This document shows positions 17,307 through 29,072 of a stretch of DNA of 64,000 nt, one piece after another. The DNA lies in contig CAVWNY010000002.1 in NCBI GenBank assembly GCA_963756545.1, forward strand, positions 661,526-725,525, in the 5' to 3' direction. The DNA comes from DATFDN01 sp963756545. Lineage in GTDB: Bacteria; Pseudomonadota; Alphaproteobacteria; Acetobacterales; Acetobacteraceae. Position numbers and translations under genes: made by a program. The notes below the pieces were generated by a model. The model worked only from the letters and a program-made list of their open reading frames with translations, ran no database searches and was not told the origin of the DNA. Each line of letters begins with the position of its first letter. Positions within the stretch are counted from its first letter, which is position 1.

Positions 17307-17593
17307 TGGAGGCGATCAATGTTGTGCTGACGACGGCGTTCCGGCATCGGATCAGCGAGCCGAATATCGAGGCCGGATTCGAGAGGTTCCGGGAGCTGAC
17401 AGGCGGCACTATCGATGAGGGCGCGTTCCGCGACGCCATCGCGGCCTGCGTGCGAGACGAGCTGATGCGCGATCCCGTGCGGCTGGAGGAGGGCTCGTTG
17501 CAGTGTCACTGGCGGCTGGAGCTGACATCCAAAGGTGTCGAGAGCGTGCGTAAGCTTGCGCGACCGCGAAGCCCGGACTCGCCCGCTCCGTGA
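17306..17593 (+). CDS. Small hypothetical protein between carA and carB
   Basis: The ATG at 17306 overlaps the carA stop (TGATG) and opens a 95-residue frame that ends 25 bp before carB. It begins MEAINVVLTTAFRHRI and contains FERFRELTGG, DEGAFRDAIAACVRDELM, then SLQCHWRLELTSKGVESV and a basic, proline-rich end (RPRSPDSPAP). The predicted structure is helical followed by one beta hairpin, resembling a small winged-helix or accessory fold, but I do not recognise the family. Its position inside the car unit suggests co-transcription and possibly a regulatory or linking role. Base composition is like its neighbours, so there is no sign of recent transfer. It could still be a non-functional frame, but the overlap and codon usage favour a real gene. 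Confidence 0.6.
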   Translation: MEAINVVLTTAFRHRISEPNIEAGFERFRELTGGTIDEGAFRDAIAACVRDELMRDPVRLEEGSLQCHWRLELTSKGVESVRKLARPRSPDSPAP

Positions 17594-17618
17594 CGTCTTT
17601 GCCGCCAGGCCAAGACTG

Positions 17619-20885
<3,267 letters not shown>

Positions 20886-20960
20886 CCTGCCGCAGCGACC
20901 GGGCCTTGCCCGGCCGCCAAGCCGTTATTTGCGTAAGCGCTGCTATCAGAGGACCCCGCC

Positions 20961-21434
20961 GTGCAAAAGTTCCCGATGACCGCCCCAGGCCTGCAGCGGC
21001 TGGAAGAGGAACTGCGCCACCTGAAAAGCGCCGAGCGCCCCGCCATCATCCGCGCGATCGCCGAGGCGCGCAGCCACGGCGATCTGTCGGAGAATGCCGA
21101 GTATCACGCGGCACGCGACCGGCAGTCCTTCGTCGAGGGGCGAATTGGCGAGTTGGAGGAGATCATCTCCGCCGCGGAGGTCATCGACCCGTCCAGCCTG
21201 TCGGGCGACCAGGTGAAGTTCGGCGCCCATGTCCGGCTGATCGACGAGGAGACGGAGAAGGAATCCTCCTATCAGATCGTCGGGCAGCACGAGGCCGACA
21301 TCAAACTCGGCCGGCTCTCCGTCTCGTCGCCGCTCGCCAAGGCGCTGATCGGCAAGAAGGTGGGCGATGCCGTCTCGGTGCCGGCGCCGAGCGGGGATCG
21401 ATCTTACGAAATCCTGGAAGTTCGGTTCGCGTAG
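20961..21434 (+). CDS. greA: Transcription elongation factor GreA
   Basis: GreA rescues backtracked RNA polymerase by stimulating transcript cleavage. The 157-residue frame starts with GTG at 20961, eight bases after AGAGGA. The N-terminal coiled coil (residues 1-75) has GLQRLEEELRHLKSAERP, then the tip motif HGDLSENAEYHAARD with the acidic residues that reach the active site. The C-terminal FKBP-like domain ends LIGKKVGDAVSVPAPSGDRSYEILEV. Length and motif order are normal. It sits between carB and ilvA, the same place as in related genomes as I recall them. The 157 bases downstream contain a palindromic repeat element. Confidence 0.95.
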   Translation: MQKFPMTAPGLQRLEEELRHLKSAERPAIIRAIAEARSHGDLSENAEYHAARDRQSFVEGRIGELEEIISAAEVIDPSSLSGDQVKFGAHVRLIDEETEKESSYQIVGQHEADIKLGRLSVSSPLAKALIGKKVGDAVSVPAPSGDRSYEILEVRFA

Positions 21435-21439
21435 GTCAG

Positions 21440-22780
21440 GTGGCTGACATCCGCGGCCCCCTCCCCCCGACCCCCTCCCGCGAGGGGAGGGGGAGCGGGG
21501 GGCATGACGTCCCTTGCGTCTCCTCTCCCCCAAAGGTTCGGCCGAAGGCCGGCCCGAGGACAAGTCTTGCGGGAGGGGTCGAGGCAATCACGCTCGCCGA
21601 CATCGAAGCCGCCGCCGCCCGCATCGCCGGGCGCGTGATCCGCACCCCTGCCCTGCCGTCGATCGAACTGTCGCGCATCACCGGCGCCCGCGTCACCCTC
21701 AAGCTCGACAACCTCCAGGCGACCGGCGCCTTCAAGGAGCGCGGGGCGGCCAATCGGCTGGCCCTGCTGACCGAGGACGAGCGCCGGCGCGGCGTTGTCG
21801 CCATGTCGGCGGGCAATCACGCCCAGGCGGTGGCCCGCCACGCCCAGCTTCTAGGAATCGCGGCGACGATCGTCATGCCGGCCTTTACGCCGTCCACCAA
21901 GGTCACGCGCACGGCTGCCTGGGGCGCGCGGGTGGTGCTGCATGGCGAGACGCTGGCCGATGCGGCGGCCCACGCGCACGCCCTCGCCGCAGCCGGGCGT
22001 CTCGTGTTCATCCACCCCTATGACGACCCGGCGGTGATGGCGGGCCAGGGCACCCTGGCGCTGGAACTGGTGGACGACGTGCCCGACCTCGATGTGCTGG
22101 TCATCCCGGTCGGCGGCGGCGGTTTGCTGGCCGGCTGCGCTGTCGCCGCACTTGGACGAAAGCCGGGGATCGAGGTCATCGGTGTCGAGGTCGAGAGCCA
22201 TGCCGCGATGGTCCAGCAACTGGCCGGCCGAGCGGTCGCGGTGGGCGGGGCCACGATCGCCGAGGGCATCGCGGTGCGCGACGTGGGAGAGCGTCCGCTC
22301 GCGCTGCTGCGCGCGCTCGGCATCGAGGTGCTGGTGGTGCCGGAGCCGGCGATCGAGCAGGCGATTGGCCTGCTCGTCGAGGGCGCGAAGACGGTCGCCG
22401 AGGGGGCCGGCGCCGCCGCGCTCGCCGCCCTGCTCGCCCATCCCGCCCGCTTCGCCGGCAAGCGTGTCGGCATTCCGGTCTGCGGCGGCAATATCGACGC
22501 CCGCATCCTGTCGAACGTGCTGTTGCGCAACCTGCTGCGCGACGGACGGCTGCTGCGTTTGCACATGCAGATCCCCGACCGCCCCGGCGTGCTGGCCGAC
22601 ATCGCCGGGCGCATCGGCGGGTCGGGCGGCAACATCATCGAGGTTTCGCACCAACGCCTGTTCGCCGCCGCCTCGGTGCAGGCGGCCGAGCTGGAAGTGA
22701 TGGTGGAGGCGCGCGACCCGGCCCACGCCGATGCCATCGTGGCGGCGCTGACGGCGTGCTACGTGGTGCGGCGGGTCTGA
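21440..22780 (+). CDS. ilvA: Threonine ammonia-lyase (threonine dehydratase)
   Basis: This PLP enzyme deaminates threonine to 2-oxobutanoate, a precursor of isoleucine. The PLP lysine lies in LDNLQATGAFKERGAANR. AGNHAQAVARHAQLLG and the glycine loop VIPVGGGGLLAGCAVAA follow, then a C-terminal ACT-like domain (RLHMQIPDRPGVLADIAGR onward) for feedback by amino acids. The first in-frame start I can find is GTG 21440, giving 446 residues. Residues ~3-45 of that reading are encoded by the palindromic repeat inserted after greA (RGPLPPTPSREGRGSGG). Normal homology begins only at ITLADIEAAAARIAG, so the start is uncertain and may have been altered by the repeat. The 3' end overlaps the convergent GFA-type gene by 22 bp. 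Confidence 0.9.
   Translation: MADIRGPLPPTPSREGRGSGGHDVPCVSSPPKVRPKAGPRTSLAGGVEAITLADIEAAAARIAGRVIRTPALPSIELSRITGARVTLKLDNLQATGAFKERGAANRLALLTEDERRRGVVAMSAGNHAQAVARHAQLLGIAATIVMPAFTPSTKVTRTAAWGARVVLHGETLADAAAHAHALAAAGRLVFIHPYDDPAVMAGQGTLALELVDDVPDLDVLVIPVGGGGLLAGCAVAALGRKPGIEVIGVEVESHAAMVQQLAGRAVAVGGATIAEGIAVRDVGERPLALLRALGIEVLVVPEPAIEQAIGLLVEGAKTVAEGAGAAALAALLAHPARFAGKRVGIPVCGGNIDARILSNVLLRNLLRDGRLLRLHMQIPDRPGVLADIAGRIGGSGGNIIEVSHQRLFAAASVQAAELEVMVEARDPAHADAIVAALTACYVVRRV
21457..21587 (+). repeat. Palindromic interspersed repeat between greA and ilvA
   Basis: The interval begins with runs of C and forms a perfect 9 bp hairpin: CCCCCTCCC at 21471-21479 pairs with GGGAGGGGG at 21485-21493 across a 5-base loop. 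The right end (CCGAGGACAAGTCTTGCGGGAGGGGTCG) looks like the tail of the same element class. From memory, such C-rich/G-rich palindromes that translate as PLPPTPSREGRG are dispersed in many copies in alphaproteobacterial genomes. There is only one copy in this window. It runs into the 5' end of ilvA and contributes its apparent N-terminal codons. Confidence 0.6.
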
Positions 22781-23262
22781 AGCCAAGTCTCCGGCGTCTC
22801 GGTGTCGGGATGCTGATAGTTCTCGATGGCACTGAGGTCGGTCGGCGGGTGCAGCGATCCCGTGGCGTGCGTTGGCAGCTTGTCAAACAGGCTGGCGTCG
22901 CACCACGGAAGGCGGCTCTCGATCCCGAGCGCGACGGTCGGGCGGACCGCGCCGGGCGTATCGAGGCTGCCGATGCTGACATCGATATGGTCCGGCTTGG
23001 CGTCATATTGAAAGGACAGCGGGGTTCCGCAGGCTGGACAGAAGCCGCGCCGCGCCGCCGAGGAACTGCGGAACGACGCGGGGGCACCGCGCGTCCATGC
23101 GAAGTCCTCCGCTCCCACCATGGCCCAGGCGAAGAACGGGCCGCCGACCGCCTTCTGGCACATGCGGCAATGGCAGATGCCTGCGCGGGGAACGGCGTAG
23201 AGCGCGTAGCGAACCGCGCCGCACTGGCAGCCACCGGTCAGGATAGGCGCGCGATGTGTCAT
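22759..23262 (-). CDS. GFA family protein (glutathione-dependent formaldehyde-activating enzyme-like)
   Basis: This 167-residue zinc-binding protein has the GFA/CENP-V fold. Cys clusters at GGCQCGAVRYAL, GICHCRMCQKAVGG and FCPACGTPLSF are the expected zinc ligands. GSLDTPGAVRPTVALGIESR and ENYQHPDTETPETWLQ complete the family pattern. Most proteins in this family have no proven formaldehyde activity, so the product is best read as a GFA-domain protein. The ATG at 23262 is preceded by GGAGG at good spacing; an open frame reaching 23445 upstream is spurious because it overlaps the divergent oxidoreductase gene. It is convergent with ilvA, with a 22 bp tail-to-tail overlap. Confidence 0.9.
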   Translation of the reverse strand: MTHRAPILTGGCQCGAVRYALYAVPRAGICHCRMCQKAVGGPFFAWAMVGAEDFAWTRGAPASFRSSSAARRGFCPACGTPLSFQYDAKPDHIDVSIGSLDTPGAVRPTVALGIESRLPWCDASLFDKLPTHATGSLHPPTDLSAIENYQHPDTETPETWLQTRRTT

Positions 23263-23311
23263 TCGGTCCTCCGCGAAGCTAGGCTCTGACGGATCAGGCT
23301 TGGGGGGAACA

Positions 23312-24295
23312 ATGCGCGCGATCTGGTACGACCGACAGGGCCCCGCAAAGGACGTGCTCGTGCTCGGCGAACTCCCCACGCCGGAAGCGGGTCCGGGCGA
23401 GGTCCGCGTACGGCTGGAGGCATCGGGCGTGAATCCGTCCGACACCTATCGCCGCAACGGCCCGGGCGGGATGGATTATCCTCGCGTCGTGCCGAACAGC
23501 GACGGCGCTGGCGTCATCGACCAGGCCGGTTCCGGCGTGGACCCGAACTGGGTCGGCAAACGGGTATGGCTGTACAATGGCCAGCGCAACGGGCGCTGGT
23601 GCGGCACGGCGGCGGAGTACATCGCCCTGTCGGCCGACTTGGTGACCGAGCTGCCGGAGTCCGTCTCGTTCTCCGAAGCCGCGACGCTCGGCATCCCGGG
23701 AATGACCGCGCATCGCTGCGTGTTCGTCGCCGGCCCGGTGCAGGGGCGGACCCTGCTGGTCACCGGCGGCGCCGGGGCGGTGGGACACTACGCCGTGCAG
23801 CTCGCCGCCTGGGCGGGGGCGACGGTCATCGCCACCGTCAGCTCCGCCGAGAAGGCGGCGCGCGCGCGGGCCGGCGGGGCCGCAAACATTATCGACTACC
23901 GGCGCGAGGACGTCGTCTCGCGCGTACGGGAGATCACCGAGGGGCGGGGCGTCGATCACGTCGTGGACGTCGATTTCGGCGGCAACCTTCCGGCGACGGT
24001 GCCCTGCCTGCGCGACGGCGGCAGCATCGCCGCCTACGCGACGAACGGCGACCGCACGCCGCGCCTGCCGGTGCGCGAGTTGATGGCGCGCAACATCTCC
24101 CTGCACTTCATGGTGCTGCCCACCAGCCCGCACGAGACGCGCCGGCGCGCGCAGTCCGACCTCGCCGCCTGGCTGCGCAGCCCGCGCCTGCTGAGCGTGG
24201 CCGGCCGCTTCCCGCTCGCGGAGACGGCCGCCGCGCACGAGGCGGTGGAACGCGGCGGCAAGGTCGGGACCGTGGTGGTCGAGCCACAGCGGTAG
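23312..24295 (+). CDS. NADPH:quinone reductase / zinc-independent MDR oxidoreductase
   Basis: This 327-residue medium-chain reductase of the quinone oxidoreductase group transfers hydride from NADPH to quinones or enones. It starts MRAIWYDRQGPAKDVL at the ATG 23312, just after GGGGGGAAC. The N-terminal catalytic fold has ASGVNPSDTYRRNG. The nucleotide-binding motif is LLVTGGAGAVGHYAVQLAAW near residue 150. No zinc-ligand Cys cluster is present, which separates it from alcohol dehydrogenases. It is divergent from the GFA-type gene with about 50 bp between starts, suggesting a shared promoter region. Immediately downstream the base composition drops, marking the edge of an AT-richer patch. Confidence 0.9.
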   Translation: MRAIWYDRQGPAKDVLVLGELPTPEAGPGEVRVRLEASGVNPSDTYRRNGPGGMDYPRVVPNSDGAGVIDQAGSGVDPNWVGKRVWLYNGQRNGRWCGTAAEYIALSADLVTELPESVSFSEAATLGIPGMTAHRCVFVAGPVQGRTLLVTGGAGAVGHYAVQLAAWAGATVIATVSSAEKAARARAGGAANIIDYRREDVVSRVREITEGRGVDHVVDVDFGGNLPATVPCLRDGGSIAAYATNGDRTPRLPVRELMARNISLHFMVLPTSPHETRRRAQSDLAAWLRSPRLLSVAGRFPLAETAAAHEAVERGGKVGTVVVEPQR

Positions 24296-24366
24296 CGGAT
24301 GAAATCTGACGCTATGCGCGCTAGTACCCACCACCAACCCACCTACTTTCGACAACTGAATCCTCA

Positions 24367-25143
24367 ATGAGAGAGCTACGCATGCCCTTCCCGACTGCTC
24401 TATTACCCGCAATAGGCAGAGCCGCCTCCGGGCTTACAAAAATCGCCAACTCGCAGCTTGGAACTCTGACGATAGCTGCCGTTGGTCCTAATAACGTGAG
24501 TTATTTTCATACACCTGACATTCCCCCAAATAAGGACATATTTTTTTTTGGCGATAGGAAGGGATTTAGTTACACTAAATTCCGTATCCGGTTGCTACTA
24601 TGGAGTGCATACAAAATCCGAGTTCACTCAATTCAGACATACGCGCTTCACGTAGGTCTAAAACCTGAGTGGTGGACGGAGCTACACAGAGTGGACTTAC
24701 CAGTTCAGGAACATGACATCCGGCCCACGCTGCGGCGCTTTGAGGAAGAGAACTCGAAGGAGCATGTTGGCGGAGGAGTAACCTTGGACAATGGAACGGA
24801 GAACATCGGCTTAGAGATCGAAAAAAATGGATCGGCTGAAATTTTGGTTGTGCGGATTGGCCAGTTCCCCAAAACTCTATCCGACGACGGAAGGGTCATA
24901 GATGGTGCTAATTACTGTGATCTGCTGATTGTCCTACACGTCAATGCTGTGACCCAGATTGCCATTCTATGTTCTCTGCCGGAATTCCACAATGACGAGA
25001 AGAACATGCCTATCATAGGCGGGATTAAGCGGTTCAGGCGAAATTCCAAAAGCGAGTTTTTTGAATGGGCAGATAAAAATAGATTGAAAGTATTCCACCG
25101 GAACGCGCCACATAGCAGAAGTCTGCGCCTACGAGTTCGCTGA
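24367..25143 (+). CDS. Hypothetical protein of unusual composition
   Basis: I do not recognise this 258-residue frame. The DNA is visibly AT-richer than its surroundings, and the codons (TTT, AAA, ATA, GAA) are unlike those of adjacent genes, indicating recent acquisition. The sequence begins MRELRMPFPTALLPAIGR and has a middle with FHTPDIPPNKDIFFFGDRKG, several aromatic patches, and a basic C-terminus (SRSLRLRVR). No signal peptide or clear membrane helix is visible. It could start at 24367 or 24382; neither has a strong Shine-Dalgarno sequence. It faces a broken PD-(D/E)XK-like gene across 180 bp, and the two may have arrived together. It could be an effector or phage-derived protein, but nothing in the sequence proves either. 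Confidence 0.6.
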   Translation: MRELRMPFPTALLPAIGRAASGLTKIANSQLGTLTIAAVGPNNVSYFHTPDIPPNKDIFFFGDRKGFSYTKFRIRLLLWSAYKIRVHSIQTYALHVGLKPEWWTELHRVDLPVQEHDIRPTLRRFEEENSKEHVGGGVTLDNGTENIGLEIEKNGSAEILVVRIGQFPKTLSDDGRVIDGANYCDLLIVLHVNAVTQIAILCSLPEFHNDEKNMPIIGGIKRFRRNSKSEFFEWADKNRLKVFHRNAPHSRSLRLRVR

Positions 25144-25323
25144 AGAGAGGAGACGCGCGATCAGCGCCTGATCTGGCAACTCGCTGCGCCGCTCACCCCG
25201 CAAGACTCGTCCCATCCGACGCTCTGATACGTAACCGTTACATTGACCGCCACCACGGTGGATTTTCCCACGGCCTGCCTGATTTCTGTACGTTACCCCG
25301 CTAGGAGGCAGTTCGGGCCCGGT

Positions 25324-26624
25324 TTACGTTTGGGCACCCACACTGTCGTCTCTAGGCGGAGGCTGCTGCGTGCCAGCAAGATGAACGAATTGCGGGAGGA
25401 CGGGCTTGAGTTCTTCTGCTTTTATGGAAATCCACCTAGCGACCTGGTCACCCAGGCTTTCGGCCGCGCTAGAAAATTCACCAAGGGCACGACCCGCGAT
25501 AACGCACTCGTCGTGAACAATACTCCAGGAACTCAAAACTTGCTGCAGCTGCTCGACCTGCCGGGAGGATATTGGCAAGTGTGGTTGATTCTCGGAGCCA
25601 AGCAAGACGAATGCGTGGCTCGTCTGCGGCAGAGAAGGGTTAGCCTCCTTCCACCAACCGGATAATTCAGGAAATCTGATGCCCCAAGCGATGAACCAGT
25701 TGTTCCAGTTAACCGGAGAGTGCGGGGGCCTAAGATACATCCAGTCCCACAATACCCCCCCTTCGCTGTCGTATTCGATCCGGCCGCGCGTCGTGGGACT
25801 CCATGTCATACCCGGCCACCGCGGAGAGAGCGCATCGCGGATTTGCTTAAATGTGTGTTCCAATCGCGCTGCACTTTTAACGAAGATTTCAGCAGCTGAC
25901 GTGTCATAAAAGGTGATCGATTTTAGGTTCATTTTCTGCTCCGCGAGAAACTCGGCAAGCTCCGCTGCTAAAGTTTGCCAAGCAAAAATACTGCTATCAC
26001 TCGAAGGATGGTGCGATACCGGGGTAAGCCATTTCCATATATCGCGCCATCGGCAAACCCGTTGCCATGTCACTCCGTAAACGCTGCGATCCCCTACGCC
26101 AAATCCGGCAGGAGGCTCAGTAAAATGGGTAAGAAACGCGATCGCACCCGGCCAGGATTGCTGAGACCAAGCGCCTAACCAGCGGCCATAGCTTGCCAAT
26201 TGGTCGATCGTTTTGGTAGACTGAAGACTAGAAGTGATGTTGTGTTCGATCTCGTATCGTCACCATTGATTTGATTAATTTCATGCTGACGGATCCCACT
26301 TCCAATCTTGTTCTCGACGACAAGCAATGGCCGGTCTTCGTCTGCATACAGCATCAGATCGGGGTAAAGCGTGCGAAACCCGACCTGAATGCTGGGACGC
26401 GTAATCCACTTCAAGCCCTCTCCAGAGCATGCCTTTGCCTGATCCTGCCATGCTTGCTGCGCAGCGGCGAGCGGGGGCAAGAAGAACTGGGCAACGAATT
26501 TTGTCATTTCGATTGCCGGCAGACGGTTCAAAAGATCCGCAAGCGCCTCTGTCAGGAAGTCCTCTAATGGGCTCCGTCGCGGACGCTCCTGGTATGTGAA
26601 TAGGCGACTATAAAGCGAGACCAT
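25324..26624 (-). pseudogene. PD-(D/E)XK nuclease superfamily protein, frameshifted
   Basis: Two consecutive minus-strand frames make up one protein. The upstream part (ATG 26624) begins MVSLYSRLFTYQERPRRSP, has EDFLTEALADLLNRLP, and carries the nuclease core TLYPDLMLYADED with LLVVENKIGS, fitting the D...ExK catalytic pattern. The downstream part reads QSTKTIDQLASYGRWLGAW and continues to DDSVGAQT at 25324. The frames separate somewhere between about 26235 and 26262. Restoring one deleted base gives 1302 bp, exactly 434 codons. The layout resembles PDDEXK_4-type proteins (recalled), often found in accessory and defence-related settings. Base composition is lower in GC than the neighbourhood. 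It may be genuinely decayed or a sequence error. The end at 25324 is the stop of the downstream frame. Confidence 0.6.
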
Positions 26625-27086
26625 GGCTACTTCAACTCTGGATATGCATCTTAGAGCACCATGAGCGGCGGCGTTCAACCGGCCGTCTTGAGCGGCTGGG
26701 GCCGAATGGCCAAACGGACGCCGAAAAGTCGCCTTTTACTGTGACGTGGTTACGTCGCTTCCAGCCGGCCTCGTGCGACGCCGCGACGATTTTTGGTGAG
26801 CAATCGAGAGCCGCAAAACGGCGGCTTCGGCCGCATGACGCTGATTATGAAAAGCCGTCTGAAGGCTCCCCAACCCTCGCGCGCACCGCAACTAAAAACG
26901 CTGGGCCGGTCAGAATCCCGTCGAGGCCGGCACCCTTACACCCGCTCGACGTGGCACTGATGTCCGCTCCCCATCACGAGCCGACCTAAAAGACGGGTAT
27001 CAAGTGTCAGTTTCGTCCACTTGCGTCCGCATTTGCCAAGTTGGGCACCTGCGTCCGACACTGGCGTGCATCGACGGAGGACGCCC
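26625..27086. other. Intergenic stretch without a supported gene
   Basis: This ~460 bp region between the broken nuclease-like gene and the NIPSNAP gene contains only short frames with no family resemblance. Composition rises back to the window average from left to right, so it probably holds the right edge of the acquired patch. I saw no tRNA, terminal inverted repeat or direct repeat that would mark an integration site. Confidence 0.5.
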
Positions 27087-27722
27087 GTGATCCACGAACT
27101 GCGCACCTACACGCTCCATCCGGGCAAGCTGCCCGCCTATCTCGATCTCGCCGCGACGGTCGGTCGGCCAGTGCGCGGCAACGACTACGGCACCAATCAC
27201 GGCTACTGGGTCGCGGAATTCGGGCAGCTCAACCAGATCTGGCACCTATGGAGCTACGACAGCCTCGACGCGCGCGAGCGGTTGCGCGGCGAGCTGGCGC
27301 GCAACGAGCGGTGGCGGACGGAGTACGTGCCGAACGTGCGCCCGCTGCTGATCCGCCAGGACATTCGCTTCCTGAACCCGGTCATCGACCTCAAGCCGCC
27401 GGAAGCGGCGGGGCATTTCTACGAGTTGCGCATCTACCGCACGCAACCGGGCGCGGCGGCGACCTGGGCGCAACTTCTGGCCTCGGTCCTGCCGGTGCGC
27501 GAACGCTACTCACCGATCGTCGGGCTGTGGACCGGCGAGGCGCCGCAGCCGAACGAGGCGGTGCATCTCTGGGCCTATCCGGATCTGAACATCCGCATGA
27601 AGGCGCGCGCGGAGGCGGCGGGCGATCCGCAGTGGCGGGAGTTTCTCGGCAAAGGCGGGCCGATGCTCGCCGAAATGCATTCGACGCTGCTGCTGCCGGC
27701 GGCGTTCTCGCCGATGAAGTGA
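27087..27722 (+). CDS. NIPSNAP family protein
   Basis: This 211-residue protein has two NIPSNAP (dimeric alpha-beta barrel) repeats. The first opens VIHELRTYTLHPGKLPAYLD and the second opens FYELRIYRTQPGAAATWAQ. Each repeat has the characteristic YELR-type strand and a W-rich second half (QIWHLWSYDSLDAR and AVHLWAYPDLNIR). The bacterial function is not established; related barrels bind small hydrophobic molecules. The GTG at 27087 is preceded by GGAGG (27076-27080) with ideal spacing, so it was chosen over an upstream extension. It is convergent with the polyprenyl synthase gene, with 11 bp between stops. Confidence 0.88.
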   Translation: MIHELRTYTLHPGKLPAYLDLAATVGRPVRGNDYGTNHGYWVAEFGQLNQIWHLWSYDSLDARERLRGELARNERWRTEYVPNVRPLLIRQDIRFLNPVIDLKPPEAAGHFYELRIYRTQPGAAATWAQLLASVLPVRERYSPIVGLWTGEAPQPNEAVHLWAYPDLNIRMKARAEAAGDPQWREFLGKGGPMLAEMHSTLLLPAAFSPMK

Positions 27723-27733
27723 CGCAAAATGCC

Positions 27734-28819
27734 CTATCGCGCCCGCTGGACCGTGTAGTCGGCGACATCGCGCAGGGTGCGGCGTAGGTCGCTATCGGGA
27801 AAAACGCCGAGCGCGCGCTTGGCCGCCTGCGCGAACTCCGCCGCGCGGTCGAGCGTCAGCCGGATTGCGGCGTGCCGCGCCATCAGGCCGAGCGCCGTGT
27901 CCAGATCCGCCTCGGTCTGCTCGCATGCCTCGATCGTGCGCTGCCAGAACGCCCGCTCCGAGGCATCGCCGGCCGCGTAGGCCGCGAGCACGGGCAGCGT
28001 GATCTTGCCCTCCCGGAAATCGTCGCCGACCGTCTTTCCCAGGCGCCCCTGGTCGGCGGCATAATCCAGCGTGTCGTCCACGAGCTGGAAGGCGATGCCA
28101 AGGCTCATCCCGTAGTCGGCGAGCGCCATCTCCTCCCGCTCGGACCGGTGGGCCACGACGGCGCCGACCCGGCAGGCCGCGGCGAACAGCGCCGCGGTCT
28201 TGCCGCGCACGACTTCCAGATATCGCGCCTCGGAGGTGGAAAGGTCGTTCTGCGTCGCCAACTGGAGCACCTCGCCCTCGGCGATGGTGGCCGCCGCCCG
28301 CGAAAGGATGTCGAGAACCTGCAGCGAGCCGTCCGCCACCATGATCTGGAACGCGCGGGCGAACAGGAAATCGCCCACCAGCACCGAGGCCTGGTTGCCG
28401 AACACGGCATTGGCCGAGGCGAGGCCGCGCCGAAGCTGGCTTTCGTCCACCACGTCGTCGTGCAACAACGTTGCCGTGTGGATGAACTCCACGCAGGCGG
28501 CGAGCGCGACGTGCCGGGCTCCGCCCTCCGATCCCGGATAGCCGCATAACCGCGCGGCGGCGAGCGTCAGAAGCGGGCGCAGGCGCTTGCCGCCGGCCGC
28601 GACGAGATGCGCGGCGAGCTGGGGGATCAGCGCCACAGGGCTGTCCATCCGCTCGACGATCACCCGGTTGGTCGCCATCATGTCGGCGCCCACGAGGTCG
28701 GTCAGCGTCGAGAGCGCGTCCTCGTCGCACGATCGCGCGGGCGCGCTGCCCTGCTCCTGCGTGGCGGCGACGGCCAACGGACTCTCCCGGCTTGCTTGTC
28801 CTGCGATCACGGGCACCAT
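27734..28819 (-). CDS. ispB: Polyprenyl (octaprenyl-type) diphosphate synthase
   Basis: This 361-residue trans-prenyltransferase builds the long isoprenoid side chain of ubiquinone. The first Asp-rich motif is LLHDDVVDES near residue 120 and the second is VDDTLDYAADQGRLGK near 245, both intact. GGKRLRPLLTLAAARLCG binds the isopentenyl diphosphate. The N-terminal ~35 residues (AVAATQEQGSAPARSC) are variable. The chain length is set by residues before the first motif and cannot be read confidently, so the octaprenyl or decaprenyl product is unresolved. It is divergent from a DUF2007 gene and a tRNA methyltransferase gene, a common alphaproteobacterial arrangement as I recall it. Confidence 0.9.
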   Translation of the reverse strand: MVPVIAGQASRESPLAVAATQEQGSAPARSCDEDALSTLTDLVGADMMATNRVIVERMDSPVALIPQLAAHLVAAGGKRLRPLLTLAAARLCGYPGSEGGARHVALAACVEFIHTATLLHDDVVDESQLRRGLASANAVFGNQASVLVGDFLFARAFQIMVADGSLQVLDILSRAAATIAEGEVLQLATQNDLSTSEARYLEVVRGKTAALFAAACRVGAVVAHRSEREEMALADYGMSLGIAFQLVDDTLDYAADQGRLGKTVGDDFREGKITLPVLAAYAAGDASERAFWQRTIEACEQTEADLDTALGLMARHAAIRLTLDRAAEFAQAAKRALGVFPDSDLRRTLRDVADYTVQRAR

Positions 28820-28865
28820 ATCGGCGCCGCGAAAAACGGGTCAAGGCAAGGAGGCGGCGCGCTTC

Positions 28866-29072
28866 ATGCACATCATTGCAAACTCGAATGATCCGGTGCG
28901 GCTGTCCTTTCTCGCCGCGCTGCTGGCGGACGCGGGAATCGCCTCGCTGCTACTCGACCAGCACGCCTCCGTGATGGAGGGCAGCGGCGGCGCCATCCAG
29001 CGGCGGCTGGCCGTGACCGACGCCGACGCGGCCCAGGCCCGCCGCGTGCTCGCCGAGGCGGGCGAGACCTGA
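28866..29072 (+). CDS. DUF2007 domain-containing protein
   Basis: This is a 68-residue protein made of a single DUF2007 (signal-transducing, PII-like fold) domain. It begins MHIIANSNDPVRLSFLAAL, then LLADAGIASLLLDQHASV, and ends AVTDADAAQARRVLAEAGE. AAGGAGG lies about 11 nt before the ATG at 28866. The stop is immediately followed by the GTG of the methyltransferase gene, so they are co-translated. It is divergent from ispB with ~46 bp between starts. The molecular function is not established; its constant pairing with the methyltransferase suggests a shared process. Confidence 0.82.
   Translation: MHIIANSNDPVRLSFLAALLADAGIASLLLDQHASVMEGSGGAIQRRLAVTDADAAQARRVLAEAGET

Noticed and set aside
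25243..25909. Plus-strand frames at 25243-25665 and 25679-25909
   Set aside because: They lie antisense to the nuclease-like gene, whose protein on the minus strand has recognisable motifs.
26741..26989. Open frame of 82 codons in the gap before the NIPSNAP gene
   Set aside because: No ribosome binding site, no family resemblance and shadow-like composition.
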